DNA of 64,000 nt from Herbiconiux sp. (GTDB taxonomy: Bacteria; Actinomycetota; Actinomycetes; Actinomycetales; Microbacteriaceae): positions 1 to 64,000 of the forward strand of contig NZ_SCVE01000002.1 of the NCBI RefSeq assembly GCF_004297105.1, in the 5' to 3' direction. Every line of letters starts with the position of its first letter. Positions within the stretch are counted from its first letter, which is position 1. Under the pieces are notes generated by a model. The model made no database searches, was not told the origin of the DNA, and was given only the letters and a program-made list of their open reading frames with translations. Below, in pieces: positions 43,305 through 51,670 of this stretch. Both the position numbers and the translations under genes were made by a program.

Positions 43305-44375
43305 TCACGGCGTGCTGGGCGACGTCACCGTGATCGCGCCCGACACGATCTGCCCCTTCAGATCCTCGAGTTCGGTGGACAGGGCGGCCGGCACCCGCGG
43401 CTCGAGATCGTGGAAGGGAGCGAGCGCCACTCCGCCGTTCTCGAGGGTGCCCACGAAGGGGTCCGACGAGAACGTGCCGTCGATGTCGTCGCCGACGATG
43501 CCCACCACGGCATCGCCGGTGTTCTTCATCACGCTGGTGAGCACGATCGGGTGGTACTCGGCGGGCAACGTCTCGTAGCCGTCGTTGTCGACCCAGATGA
43601 TCGACGCGGTACCCGACTCGAGAGCAGCGGATGCCGCCCCCTCGCCCACCTGGCCGGCGACCGGCAGGATGACGTCGGCACCCTGGTCGATGAAGCCCTG
43701 AGTCACCGTCTTGCCCTTGTTGATGTCTTCGAAGTCGCCCGTGAACACGCCGTCCTGGGCGGCCTTGTCCCACCCGAGGGCCTGCACCTGGGTGCCGTGC
43801 ACCTCGTTGTACTTCGCGACGCCGTCGACGAAGCCGTCCATGAAGAGGGTGACCGGGGGCTGGTTGCCGCCGCCGAAGGTGGCCACCTTGCCGGTCTTCG
43901 AGACGCCGGCGGCGAGGTAGCCGGCGAGGTACGAGGCCTGCGCGGTGTCGAACAGGATCGGCTTCACGTTCGGGGCGGTCACCGTCTCGTCGACGATCGC
44001 GAAGTGCGTGTCGGGGTTGGCGGTGGCTTCTTCGAGGGTGGCGTCGGCGAGCTCGTAGCCGACCGTCAGCACGAAGCCGCATCCGCTCTGCACGGCCTGG
44101 GCGACATTCGGTGCCAGGTCGGTCTCGCCCGTCGAGACGAGAACCTGGGCGTCGATCCCGAACTGCTTCTGCGCCTCCTGCAGCCCCTCCCAGCTCGACT
44201 GGTTGAAGCTGCGATCGTCGAGACCACCGGAGTTCGTCACCATCCGCGCGCAGTAATCGCCCGCCGCGCCCGTGGCCGCATCCGTGCTGCCCGACGGCGC
44301 CGGAGCGCACCCGCTCAGAACGAGGGCGACAGCCCCCAGAACGGTTCCAATGGCGACAACCCCGGTGCGTCTCAT
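43305..44375 (-). CDS. BMP-family nucleoside-binding lipoprotein (first)
   Basis: The product has 356 residues. Signal peptide with lipobox VLSGC. Same BMP fold as the next gene (SGGLDDRSFNQSSWEG, TLFMDGFVDGVAKYN, GADVILPVAG, LENGGVALAPFHDLE). The two share the C-terminal block PFVGTLEN-GV-APFHD. The tandem copies probably differ in ligand. It starts 24 bp after the GDP-mannose gene, with a TAGACT hexamer close to the ATG that could be a -10 element of a nearly leaderless transcript. Confidence 0.92.
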   Translation of the reverse strand: MRRTGVVAIGTVLGAVALVLSGCAPAPSGSTDAATGAAGDYCARMVTNSGGLDDRSFNQSSWEGLQEAQKQFGIDAQVLVSTGETDLAPNVAQAVQSGCGFVLTVGYELADATLEEATANPDTHFAIVDETVTAPNVKPILFDTAQASYLAGYLAAGVSKTGKVATFGGGNQPPVTLFMDGFVDGVAKYNEVHGTQVQALGWDKAAQDGVFTGDFEDINKGKTVTQGFIDQGADVILPVAGQVGEGAASAALESGTASIIWVDNDGYETLPAEYHPIVLTSVMKNTGDAVVGIVGDDIDGTFSSDPFVGTLENGGVALAPFHDLEPRVPAALSTELEDLKGQIVSGAITVTSPSTP

Positions 44376-44399
44376 ACCTGAAGTCTAGGGAATCGCTCC

Positions 44400-45521
44400 C
44401 TACAGCACGTCCCCGCTACCGCCTGCGCGGAGTGCATCCACCACGGACTTGACCCGCTGCGCGTGCTCGCTCGTGGTGACCAGGAGCGCATCCGGGGTGT
44501 CGACCACCACGATGTCGCGCACGCCGATGAGGCTGATCACGCGCTTCGACTGCGACACCACGATGCCGCTCGACGAGTCGGCCAGCACGCGGGCGTTCTT
44601 GCCGAGGATGGCGAGGTCGGTGCCGCGGCCCGAGGAGTGCAGCTTGGCGATCGACGCGAAGTCGCCCACGTCGTCCCAGTCGAAGTCGCCCGGGATCACG
44701 GCGAGCGTGCCCGCCGCGGCGGCCGGCTCGGCCACCGAGTAGTCGATGGCGATCTTCTTCAGGGTGGGCCAGATCTTGTCGACCATCTCGCCGCGCTTCG
44801 GGGTGTCCCACGCCTCGGCGAGCGCCAGAACGCCCGCGAGCAGCTCGGGCTCGGTGGCGCCCAGCTGCTCGAGCAGCTTGTCGGCGCGCGAGATGAACAT
44901 GCCCGCGTTCCAGAGGTAGTTGCCCGCGTCGAGGTAGCCCTTGGCCGTGGCGAGGTCGGGCTTCTCGACGAAGTTGGTGACCACGAGCGCATCGGGGGCG
45001 CCCTCCACCTCGAGCGTGTCGCCGCAGCGGATGTAGCCGAAGCCGACGGCCGGGTCGGTGGGCGTGATGCCGATGGTGACGATGTAGCCGGCATCCGCCA
45101 CCTCGACGCCCTGCGCCACGGCGGCGCGGAAGCGGTCGGGGTTGGCGATCACGTGGTCGGCCGCGAAGGACCCGATGATCACACCGGGCTCGCGCTTCTC
45201 CAGGATGGCGGCGGCCAGCGCGATGGCGGCGGTGGAGTCGCGCGGCTCGCTCTCGAGCACCACGTTGTGGTCGCGCAGGTTCGTGAGTTGCTCCTCGACC
45301 GCGGCACGGTGCGCGCGGCCGGTGACCACCATGATCCGCTGTTCACCGGAGAGGGGCGCCAGGCGGTCGAAGGTGTCGCGCAGCAGGCTCTGGCCCGATC
45401 CGCTCAGGTCGTGCAGGAATTTCGGGGCGTCGGCCCGGGAGAGGGGCCAGAGCCTCGATCCGATGCCACCGGCGGGGATGACGCTGTACAGCCGGTCGAT
45501 CGCGGAGGGTGTTGAGTTCAT
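44400..45521 (-). CDS. manC: Mannose-1-phosphate guanylyltransferase
   Basis: The product has 373 residues. The N-terminal nucleotidyltransferase motif is PAGGIGSRLWPLSR, followed by PKFL. SFAADHVI, VTIGITPTDPAVGFGYI and NAGMFIS are GMPP elements. It makes GDP-mannose from mannose-1-phosphate and GTP for mannosyl lipids and glycans, so it supplies the glycosyltransferases at 45688 and 56889. It lies 24 bp upstream of the bmp gene on the same strand. It diverges from the glycosyltransferase gene. Confidence 0.93.
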   Translation of the reverse strand: MNSTPSAIDRLYSVIPAGGIGSRLWPLSRADAPKFLHDLSGSGQSLLRDTFDRLAPLSGEQRIMVVTGRAHRAAVEEQLTNLRDHNVVLESEPRDSTAAIALAAAILEKREPGVIIGSFAADHVIANPDRFRAAVAQGVEVADAGYIVTIGITPTDPAVGFGYIRCGDTLEVEGAPDALVVTNFVEKPDLATAKGYLDAGNYLWNAGMFISRADKLLEQLGATEPELLAGVLALAEAWDTPKRGEMVDKIWPTLKKIAIDYSVAEPAAAAGTLAVIPGDFDWDDVGDFASIAKLHSSGRGTDLAILGKNARVLADSSSGIVVSQSKRVISLIGVRDIVVVDTPDALLVTTSEHAQRVKSVVDALRAGGSGDVL

Positions 45522-45687
45522 GCGGCACAGCCTACCGAGGTCTGCTGAACGCCCCTCCCGGTGCGACGCCGGGTGGTGGCCAGCCGCTCATCGTCGCGCC
45601 ATCCGCCTGTCACCCCCGCGTCACCTGGCCTTCGTAGTTTCAGAGCGTGGCCGGATGCGGCCTCACCTTGAACCGCGGAGGCACCTC

Positions 45688-46821
45688 ATGCGAGTAGCCA
45701 TTGTCAGCGAATCATTCCTCCCTACCGTCAACGGGGTCACCGGCAGCGTCTGCAAGGTGCTCGACCACCTCGCCGACAACGGCCACGATGCCATCGTGAT
45801 CGCCCCCGCCGCCGGTTCACCGGCCCGTTACCGCGGGTTCCCCGTGCACCAGGTGCCGGCCGTGGCCTACCGCCAGTTCCCGGTGGGCATCCCGAACCCG
45901 CAGGTCGCCCGCCTGATCGCCCGGTTCCAGCCCGACGTGCTGCACGCGGCATCCCCGTTCCTCCTGGGTGCGCAGGCCATCGCGGCGGCGAATCGCCAGG
46001 GCGTGCCGAGTGTCGCCATCTTCCAGACGGATGTCGCGGGCTACGCCAAGCGCAACCGCCTCGGTCAGGCCTCGAAGCTGGCCTGGCGCTTCGTGCGCTG
46101 GATCCACGACGGCGCCGACCTCACCCTCGCCCCCTCTCGCGCCTCGCGCTCCGACCTCGAGGCGGCCGGCGTGCAGCGCATCAAGCTCTGGGGCCGCGGC
46201 GTCGACCTGCAGCGCTACCACCCGAACAACCGGATGCGCCCCTCCGTGCAGGCCCTGCACGACGTGCTCGCGGGCGGCTCGACCGACGCGGTCGTGGGCT
46301 ACGTCGGCCGCATCGCGCCCGAGAAGGGCCTCGAACGGCTCGCCGCGCTCCGCGGCATGCCCGGCATGCGTCTCGCGATCGTGGGCGACGGGCCCTCGGA
46401 TGCGCTCATCCGCTCCCAGCTGCGCGGCATGCCGGTGACCTTCCTCGGCCGGCTCTCCGGAACCGAACTCGCCGACGCCTACGCGAGTTTCGACGTGTTC
46501 GCGCACACCGGCACCGAGGAGACCTTCGGCCAGACGCTGCAGGAGGCGCACGCATCCGGGCTCCCCGTGATCGCACCGGCCTCCGGCGGTCCGCTCGACC
46601 TCGTGCGGCACGGCGACGACGGCTACCTGTTCGACCCGGAGTCGCTGCAGGACTTCCGGATGCACGTGGGAGCCGTCGTGGCCGACCCGGCCATGCGGCT
46701 CCGCATGGGTGAGGCGGGGCGCCGAGCGGTGATCGGCAACTCGTGGCAGGCTCTGGGAGATGAGCTGCTCGGGCACTACCGATCGGTGCTCACGCGCACT
46801 CCGGTTCGCTCACACAGCTGA
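45688..46821 (+). CDS. GT4-family glycosyltransferase (probable GDP-mannose-dependent mannosyltransferase)
   Basis: The product has 377 residues. The N terminus VAIVSESFLPTVNGV with the SVCKVLDHL segment, GYVGRIAPEKGLERL, and the donor site HTGTEETFGQTLQEAHASGLPVIAP place it with MgtA/PimB-like enzymes that add mannose to a lipid. The donor is inferred from similarity to MgtA and the divergent manC. The ribosome site is GGAG before GCACCTC. No membrane segment is visible, and it should act at the inner face of the membrane. Confidence 0.9.
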   Translation: MRVAIVSESFLPTVNGVTGSVCKVLDHLADNGHDAIVIAPAAGSPARYRGFPVHQVPAVAYRQFPVGIPNPQVARLIARFQPDVLHAASPFLLGAQAIAAANRQGVPSVAIFQTDVAGYAKRNRLGQASKLAWRFVRWIHDGADLTLAPSRASRSDLEAAGVQRIKLWGRGVDLQRYHPNNRMRPSVQALHDVLAGGSTDAVVGYVGRIAPEKGLERLAALRGMPGMRLAIVGDGPSDALIRSQLRGMPVTFLGRLSGTELADAYASFDVFAHTGTEETFGQTLQEAHASGLPVIAPASGGPLDLVRHGDDGYLFDPESLQDFRMHVGAVVADPAMRLRMGEAGRRAVIGNSWQALGDELLGHYRSVLTRTPVRSHS

Positions 46822-46895
46822 ATACAACCGGGTATTCGTGAGGCGTCTCGGCTTGTATTTATGCGGGATCGCCGGAATTCCGGGGCTGTATACAA
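46820..46895 (+). promoter_or_regulatory. Inverted repeats upstream of sdhCDAB
   Basis: GAATAC-N6-GTATTC (46820-46837) overlaps the glycosyltransferase stop. TTGTAT (46853-46858) and ATACAA (46890-46895) flank a perfect 12-bp palindrome CCGGAATTCCGG (46872-46883). The region is A+T-rich for this genome and lies within the 200-bp leader of the sdh operon. Binding sites for a regulator of the operon are likely; the palindrome may instead be a terminator of the upstream gene. Confidence 0.55.
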
Positions 46896-47021
46896 CTAAG
46901 GCCGCCCTAACAATGCAGTCAGGCCTTTGCGGGCTTAGACTGATCCAGATCGTCTCTCGAAAACTCCCCGTTCGATGTGGGGGCGAAGGCGAACTCAACG
47001 TCAAGCCAAGGAGGGTTGTTC

Positions 47022-47435
47022 ATGCCTGAGAATTCGGCAGGAACGATGACACCACGGCGGCCAGCTGGCACTCTCTACCGCGGCCGTGAAGGCATGTGGT
47101 CGTGGGTGCTGCACCGCATCACGGGTGTCGCGATTTTCTTCTTCCTGCTCGTGCACGTGCTCGACAGTTCGATGGTGGCTGTCGCACCGGGCGCGTACAA
47201 CGCAGTGATCGACACCTACAAGAACCCGATCATGGGCCTCGGCGAGATCGCACTCGTCGGAGCGATCGTGTTCCACGCCTTCAACGGCATCCGCATCATC
47301 CTGATCGACCTCTGGTCGAAGGGCGCGAAGTTCCAGCGCGTGATGTTCTACGTGGTGATCGGCCTCTGGGTGGTCACGATGGCCGGGTTCATCCCCCGCC
47401 AGATCATGGTGATCCTGAGTGAGGTGGCGCACTGA
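47022..47435 (+). CDS. sdhC: Succinate dehydrogenase cytochrome b556 subunit
   Basis: The product has 137 residues with three membrane helices, and AAGGAGGG before the start. HRITGVAIFFFLLVHVLDSS and FHAFNGIRIILIDLW carry the likely haem-b and quinone-site His residues. It anchors SdhAB and passes electrons to quinone. The stop shares one base with the sdhD start. Confidence 0.95.
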   Translation: MPENSAGTMTPRRPAGTLYRGREGMWSWVLHRITGVAIFFFLLVHVLDSSMVAVAPGAYNAVIDTYKNPIMGLGEIALVGAIVFHAFNGIRIILIDLWSKGAKFQRVMFYVVIGLWVVTMAGFIPRQIMVILSEVAH

Positions 47436-47887
47436 TGTCGACGACGATCGCCTCTCCCCGCTCCCCCTACTCGGCTCCCCGCAACCGCGGCGTGAACTGG
47501 GAGAAGTGGGGCTGGATCTACATGCGCGCCTCGGGCGTCGTGCTGATCATCCTCATCTTCGGCCACCTGTTCGTGAACCTCGTGCTCGGCGAAGGCGTCA
47601 AGGGCATCGACTTCGCCTTCGTGGCCGGCAAGTGGGCCAACCCGTTCTGGCAGGTCTGGGACCTGCTCATGCTCTGGCTCGCCTTCATCCACGGCGGCAA
47701 CGGCATGCGCACGATCGTGAACGACTACGCGACGCGGCCGCTGACCCGCAAGATCCTCCTCGCCGCCATCCTCGTGTCGGTCGTGGTGGAGATCGCGCTC
47801 GGCACCGTGATCATCTTCGCGTTCGACCCCTGCCCCGTGGGATCGCCGGCCGATCTGCTGCCGTCGTTCTGCCCCGTCAACCAGTAA
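47435..47887 (+). CDS. sdhD: Succinate dehydrogenase membrane anchor subunit
   Basis: The product has 150 residues. Three membrane helices start at MRASGVVLIILIFGHLFVNL, with a His that may bind haem. FIHGGNGMRTIVNDY is the second conserved loop, matching the sdhC loop FNGIRIILIDLW. Together with SdhC it forms the quinone site of complex II. An N-terminal stretch of about 30 polar residues faces the cytoplasm. Confidence 0.94.
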   Translation: MSTTIASPRSPYSAPRNRGVNWEKWGWIYMRASGVVLIILIFGHLFVNLVLGEGVKGIDFAFVAGKWANPFWQVWDLLMLWLAFIHGGNGMRTIVNDYATRPLTRKILLAAILVSVVVEIALGTVIIFAFDPCPVGSPADLLPSFCPVNQ

Positions 47888-47903
47888 GTAGCGCGTCAAT
47901 CAG

Positions 47904-49715
47904 ATGAGTGAGCCTGTGACCCAGTTCGAAGACGGCGCCGTGATCGACGGCGTCCACTACCACCAGTTCGACATCGTGATCGTGGGTGCCGGCGGCGCCG
48001 GCATGCGCGCGGCCATCGAGGCCGGCCCCAAGGCCAAGACGGCTGTCATCTCCAAGCTGTACCCCACCCGGTCGCACACCGGTGCGGCGCAGGGCGGCAT
48101 GGCGGCGGCACTCGCCAACGTCGAAGAAGACAACTGGGAGTGGCACACCTTCGACACCGTCAAGGGCGGTGACTACCTGGTAGACCAGGATGCCGCCGAG
48201 ATCCTGGCGAAGGAGGCCATCGACGCGGTCATCGACCTCGAGAACATGGGTCTGCCCTTCAACCGCACGCCCGAGGGCAAGATCGACCAGCGTCGCTTCG
48301 GCGGCCACACCCGCGACCACGGCAAGGCGCCGGTGCGCCGTGCCTGTTACGCCGCCGACCGCACGGGCCACATGATCCTGCAGACGCTGTTCCAGAACTG
48401 CGTGCGCCTCGGCATCAACTTCTTCAACGAGTACTACGTGCTCGACCTCGTGATGACCGAGGTCGACGGTGTGAAGAAGCCCTCCGGCGTCGTGGCGTTC
48501 GAGCTGTCGACCGGTGAGATCCACGTCTTCCAGGCCAAGGCCGTCATCTTCGCCACCGGCGGCTTCGGCAAGATCTACAAGACCACGTCCAACGCGCACA
48601 CCCTCACGGGCGACGGCGTCGGCATCATCTGGCGCAAGGGTCTGCCGCTGGAGGACATGGAGTTCTTCCAGTTCCACCCCACAGGGCTCGCCGGGCTCGG
48701 CATCCTCCTCACCGAGGGAGCGCGAGGCGAGGGTGCCATCCTCCGCAGCGCCTCGGGCGAGCGCTTCATGGAACGCTACGCCCCCACCATCAAAGACCTC
48801 GCGCCGCGCGACATCGTGGCGCGCTGCATGGTGCAGGAAGTGGCCGAGGGCCGCGGTGCCGGGCCGCACAAAGACTACGTGCTGCTCGACTGCACCCACC
48901 TGGGCGCCGAGGTGCTCGAGACGAAGCTGCCCGACATCACCGAGTTCGCCCGCACCTACCTCGGTGTCGACCCGGTCGTCGAGCCCGTGCCCGTGATGCC
49001 CACGGCCCACTACGCCATGGGCGGCATCCCCACCAACATCAAGGCCGAGGTGCTCTCCGACAACGACACCGTGGTGCCGGGCCTGTACGCCGCCGGCGAG
49101 TGCGCCTGCGTGTCGGTGCACGGATCGAACCGTCTCGGCACCAACTCGCTGCTCGACATCAACGTGTTCGGCAAGCGAAGCGGCAACAACGCCGCCGAGT
49201 ACGTGCAGACGGTCGACTTCACCCCCCTGCCCGAGAACCCGGCGGGAGCCATCGTCGACCTCGTGGCGTCGCTGCGGAACGGAACCGGCACCGAGCGCAT
49301 CTCCGCCATCCGTAAAGAGCTGCAAGACGAGATGGACAAGAACGCCCAGGTGTTCCGCACCGATGAGTCGCTCGCATCCGTCACGGCCACGATTCATCGC
49401 CTGCGCGACCGGTACCGCAACATCCAGGTGCAAGACAAGGGCAAGCGCTTCAACACCGACCTGCTCGAGGCCATCGAGCTCGGGTTCCTGCTCGACCTGG
49501 CCGAGGTCGTCGTCTACTCGGCGCGCAACCGTCAGGAGTCGCGCGGTGGCCACATGCGCGACGACTTCCCGAAGCGCGACGACGACACCTACATGAAGCA
49601 CACCATGGCGTACCTCTCGGGTGACCCGCACTCGAGCGACGCCGCCGACCACATCCGGCTCGACTGGAAGCCCGTCGTCGTGACGCGGTACCAGCCGATG
49701 GAGAGGAAGTACTGA
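47904..49715 (+). CDS. sdhA: Succinate dehydrogenase flavoprotein subunit
   Basis: The product has 603 residues. The FAD motif is [16 protein letters not shown], and His58 in [10 protein letters not shown] is the covalent FAD attachment site. [29 protein letters not shown] loops (here in part), QFHPTGLAG and [14 protein letters not shown] complete the active site. It oxidises succinate to fumarate in the TCA cycle. Its stop overlaps the first base of the sdhB start. Confidence 0.97.
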   Translation: MSEPVTQFEDGAVIDGVHYHQFDIVIVGAGGAGMRAAIEAGPKAKTAVISKLYPTRSHTGAAQGGMAAALANVEEDNWEWHTFDTVKGGDYLVDQDAAEILAKEAIDAVIDLENMGLPFNRTPEGKIDQRRFGGHTRDHGKAPVRRACYAADRTGHMILQTLFQNCVRLGINFFNEYYVLDLVMTEVDGVKKPSGVVAFELSTGEIHVFQAKAVIFATGGFGKIYKTTSNAHTLTGDGVGIIWRKGLPLEDMEFFQFHPTGLAGLGILLTEGARGEGAILRSASGERFMERYAPTIKDLAPRDIVARCMVQEVAEGRGAGPHKDYVLLDCTHLGAEVLETKLPDITEFARTYLGVDPVVEPVPVMPTAHYAMGGIPTNIKAEVLSDNDTVVPGLYAAGECACVSVHGSNRLGTNSLLDINVFGKRSGNNAAEYVQTVDFTPLPENPAGAIVDLVASLRNGTGTERISAIRKELQDEMDKNAQVFRTDESLASVTATIHRLRDRYRNIQVQDKGKRFNTDLLEAIELGFLLDLAEVVVYSARNRQESRGGHMRDDFPKRDDDTYMKHTMAYLSGDPHSSDAADHIRLDWKPVVVTRYQPMERKY

Positions 49716-50482
49716 TGACGCTCGTCGCCGACTCGCCCGCTGGCGCACCCGTTCCCGAGGCCCCGATCGAGGCCTTCACGGTCACGCTGATCATCCGCCG
49801 CTTCGACCCGGACGTCGATGACGAGCCGCGCTGGCAGGACTTCGACGTGCAGATGTTCGCCACCGACCGCATCCTCGACGCCCTGCACAAGATCAAGTGG
49901 GAGCAGGACGGGTCGCTCACCTTCCGCCGCTCCTGCGCGCACGGCATCTGCGGCTCGGATGCGATGCGCATCAACGGCCGCAACCGCCTGGCCTGCAAGA
50001 CGCTCATCAAAGACCTCGACATCTCGAAGCCGATCTACGTGGAGGCCATCAAGGGCCTGCCGCTCGAGAAAGACCTCATCGTCGACATGGACCCGTTCTT
50101 CGAGTCCTTCCGCGAGGTGCAGCCCTTCCTTCAGTCGCAGACCGCTCCCCCGAAAGACAAGGAGCGCATCCAGTCGGTCGCCGACCGCGCCCGCTTCGAC
50201 GACACCACGAAGTGCATCCTCTGCGCCGCGTGCACGTCATCGTGCCCCGTGTTCTGGACCGACGGGCAGTACTTCGGCCCCGCTGCCATCGTGAACGCGC
50301 ACCGCTTCATCTTCGATTCGCGCGATGAGGCGGCACAGACACGCCTCGACATCCTGAACGACAAAGAGGGTGTGTGGCGCTGCCGCACAACCTTCAACTG
50401 CACGGATGCCTGCCCCCGCGGCATCCAGGTCACCCAGGCCATCGCCGAGGTCAAGCAGGCCATCATGCGCGGCAAGCCCTGA
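49715..50482 (+). CDS. sdhB: Succinate dehydrogenase iron-sulphur subunit
   Basis: The product has 255 residues. [2Fe-2S] ligands are in RRSCAHGICGSDAM and the later Cys in LACKTL. The [4Fe-4S] and [3Fe-4S] ligands are in CILCAACTSSCP and CRTTFNCTDACPRGI. It links SdhA FADH2 to the quinone site. The operon ends with a 22-bp hairpin at 50495-50544. Confidence 0.97.
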   Translation: MTLVADSPAGAPVPEAPIEAFTVTLIIRRFDPDVDDEPRWQDFDVQMFATDRILDALHKIKWEQDGSLTFRRSCAHGICGSDAMRINGRNRLACKTLIKDLDISKPIYVEAIKGLPLEKDLIVDMDPFFESFREVQPFLQSQTAPPKDKERIQSVADRARFDDTTKCILCAACTSSCPVFWTDGQYFGPAAIVNAHRFIFDSRDEAAQTRLDILNDKEGVWRCRTTFNCTDACPRGIQVTQAIAEVKQAIMRGKP

Positions 50483-50494
50483 GCCTTCCCTTCG

Positions 50495-50544
50495 GGAAAC
50501 GACGGAGCCTCAGTCCACCTACGGACTGAGGCTCCGTCGTTTCC
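50495..50544. terminator. Perfect 22-bp hairpin after sdhB (family C)
   Basis: Arms 50495-50516 and 50523-50544 are perfectly complementary around loop ACCTAC. It lies 12 bases after the sdhB stop. It contains AAACGACGGA, shared with hairpins at 51551 and 54903. It is a strong terminator without a U-tract. Confidence 0.88.
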
Positions 50545-50671
50545 GGGATGGTGGCCGAATCTCCGACGACTCGGCGACTCGGCGTTCCTCCACCGATTCG
50601 GCGGGTGACGAATTCTCCACCGATGTCGGGTGCCGAGCGTGCGGGTCGGCTGCACCCCGCAGGCTCGACGG

Positions 50672-51511
50672 ATGCGCCATGCCGACGATCCCCTTCTCCC
50701 CGAGTTCTCGACGCCCCGGTCGCTGGCCGAGGTCGGGCTGTCGGAACACCGAGTCGCCCAACTGGTGCGTGCCGGGTCGATCGTTCGTGTGCGTCACGGA
50801 CACTATGCGCGACGGGACGCCCGAACGGACCTGGTTCGCGCGGTTCGCGTCGGCGGGCTTCTGACCTCCTATCCGGCACTGAAGCAGTGGGGACTCTGGT
50901 GCCCGCCCGATGACGATCGGCTGCATGTCTCGGTGAATGCCCACGCCCGAGCCCTCCGCGATCCCGACACGGGCCGACGCCTCGGCTCGCGCTCCGACGT
51001 CGTCATCCACTGGAACAGCGCGACGTCGCTCGTGAACGCGGGAATCGTGGCGCCGGCCCGAGCCATCCGCGATCTGCCGCCCGACCTCGACCCGGCCTAC
51101 GCGGTTGCGGCGATCGACTCGGCGCTCCGCATCGCCGCCTGCACCCGCGACGAGATGGTGAGCGCGTTCGAGGTGGATCGCCGGCTGACCCGCGCACTCC
51201 GCCAGGCCGACCCGCGCGCCGAGTCGGGTACGGAATCGGTCGCCAGGATCCGGCTCGCCGCTGCGGGAATCCACCCCGAGGTGCAGGTACCGATCGGGCG
51301 GTACCGGGTCGACTTCCTCGTCGCCAAGCGGGTGGTGGTCGAGGTCGACGGCAAGGAGTTCCACGACACCGAGTCCACGTTCGAGCGCGACCGCCGACGC
51401 GCCGCCGAGCTCACTCGGCGCGGCTTCCGCGTGCTCCATTTCAGCTACTCGCAGGTGCCCTACGACTGGTCTGCCTGCCTCGCCGCCATCCGCGCCGCCG
51501 TCGCCCTCTGA
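50672..51511 (+). CDS. AbiEi-like / DUF559 endonuclease-fold protein
   Basis: The product has 279 residues from ATG 50672 (50630 is also in frame). The N terminus (LSEHRVAQLVRAGSIVRVRH) is a winged HTH of the AbiEi antitoxin type. The C-terminal DUF559 domain resembles Vsr/MutH-like PD-(D/E)XK nucleases, with IGRYRVDFLVAKRVVVEVDG and a following His in GKEFHD. This architecture is common in actinobacteria and of unknown role. No partner toxin gene lies nearby. It is a single gene with its own hairpin at the 3' end. Confidence 0.85.
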   Translation: MRHADDPLLPEFSTPRSLAEVGLSEHRVAQLVRAGSIVRVRHGHYARRDARTDLVRAVRVGGLLTSYPALKQWGLWCPPDDDRLHVSVNAHARALRDPDTGRRLGSRSDVVIHWNSATSLVNAGIVAPARAIRDLPPDLDPAYAVAAIDSALRIAACTRDEMVSAFEVDRRLTRALRQADPRAESGTESVARIRLAAAGIHPEVQVPIGRYRVDFLVAKRVVVEVDGKEFHDTESTFERDRRRAAELTRRGFRVLHFSYSQVPYDWSACLAAIRAAVAL

Positions 51512-51525
51512 AAGCGCAGTGGACA

Positions 51526-51547
51526 CGGTGCCGCCGTCTCGGCACCG
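51526..51547 (+). terminator. Hairpin after the DUF559 gene
   Basis: CGGTGCCG (51526-51533) pairs with CGGCACCG (51540-51547) over a 6-base loop, 15 bases after the stop. A second nested structure (51555-51623, family C) follows it. Confidence 0.7.
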
Positions 51548-51554
51548 TCGGAAA

Positions 51555-51623
51555 CGACGGAACTTCTGGTTGATGACGGACAGCATCACCGTCATCTCCT
51601 TGAAGGCGCCCAGAAGTCCGTCG
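51555..51623. repeat. Nested inverted repeats of family C
   Basis: The outer arms CGACGGAACTTCTGG (51555-51569) and CCAGAAGTCCGTCG (51610-51623) pair with one bulged base. The inner arms GATGACGG (51572-51579) and CCGTCATC (51589-51596) are perfect. The gap 51512-51670 has no gene. It shares ACGACGGA with hairpins at 50498 and 54903. Confidence 0.7.
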
Positions 51624-51670
51624 ATTCCTGCGGGGCGCGGGGAGGCGGGAGTCGTGCCTAGGCTTGGAGC

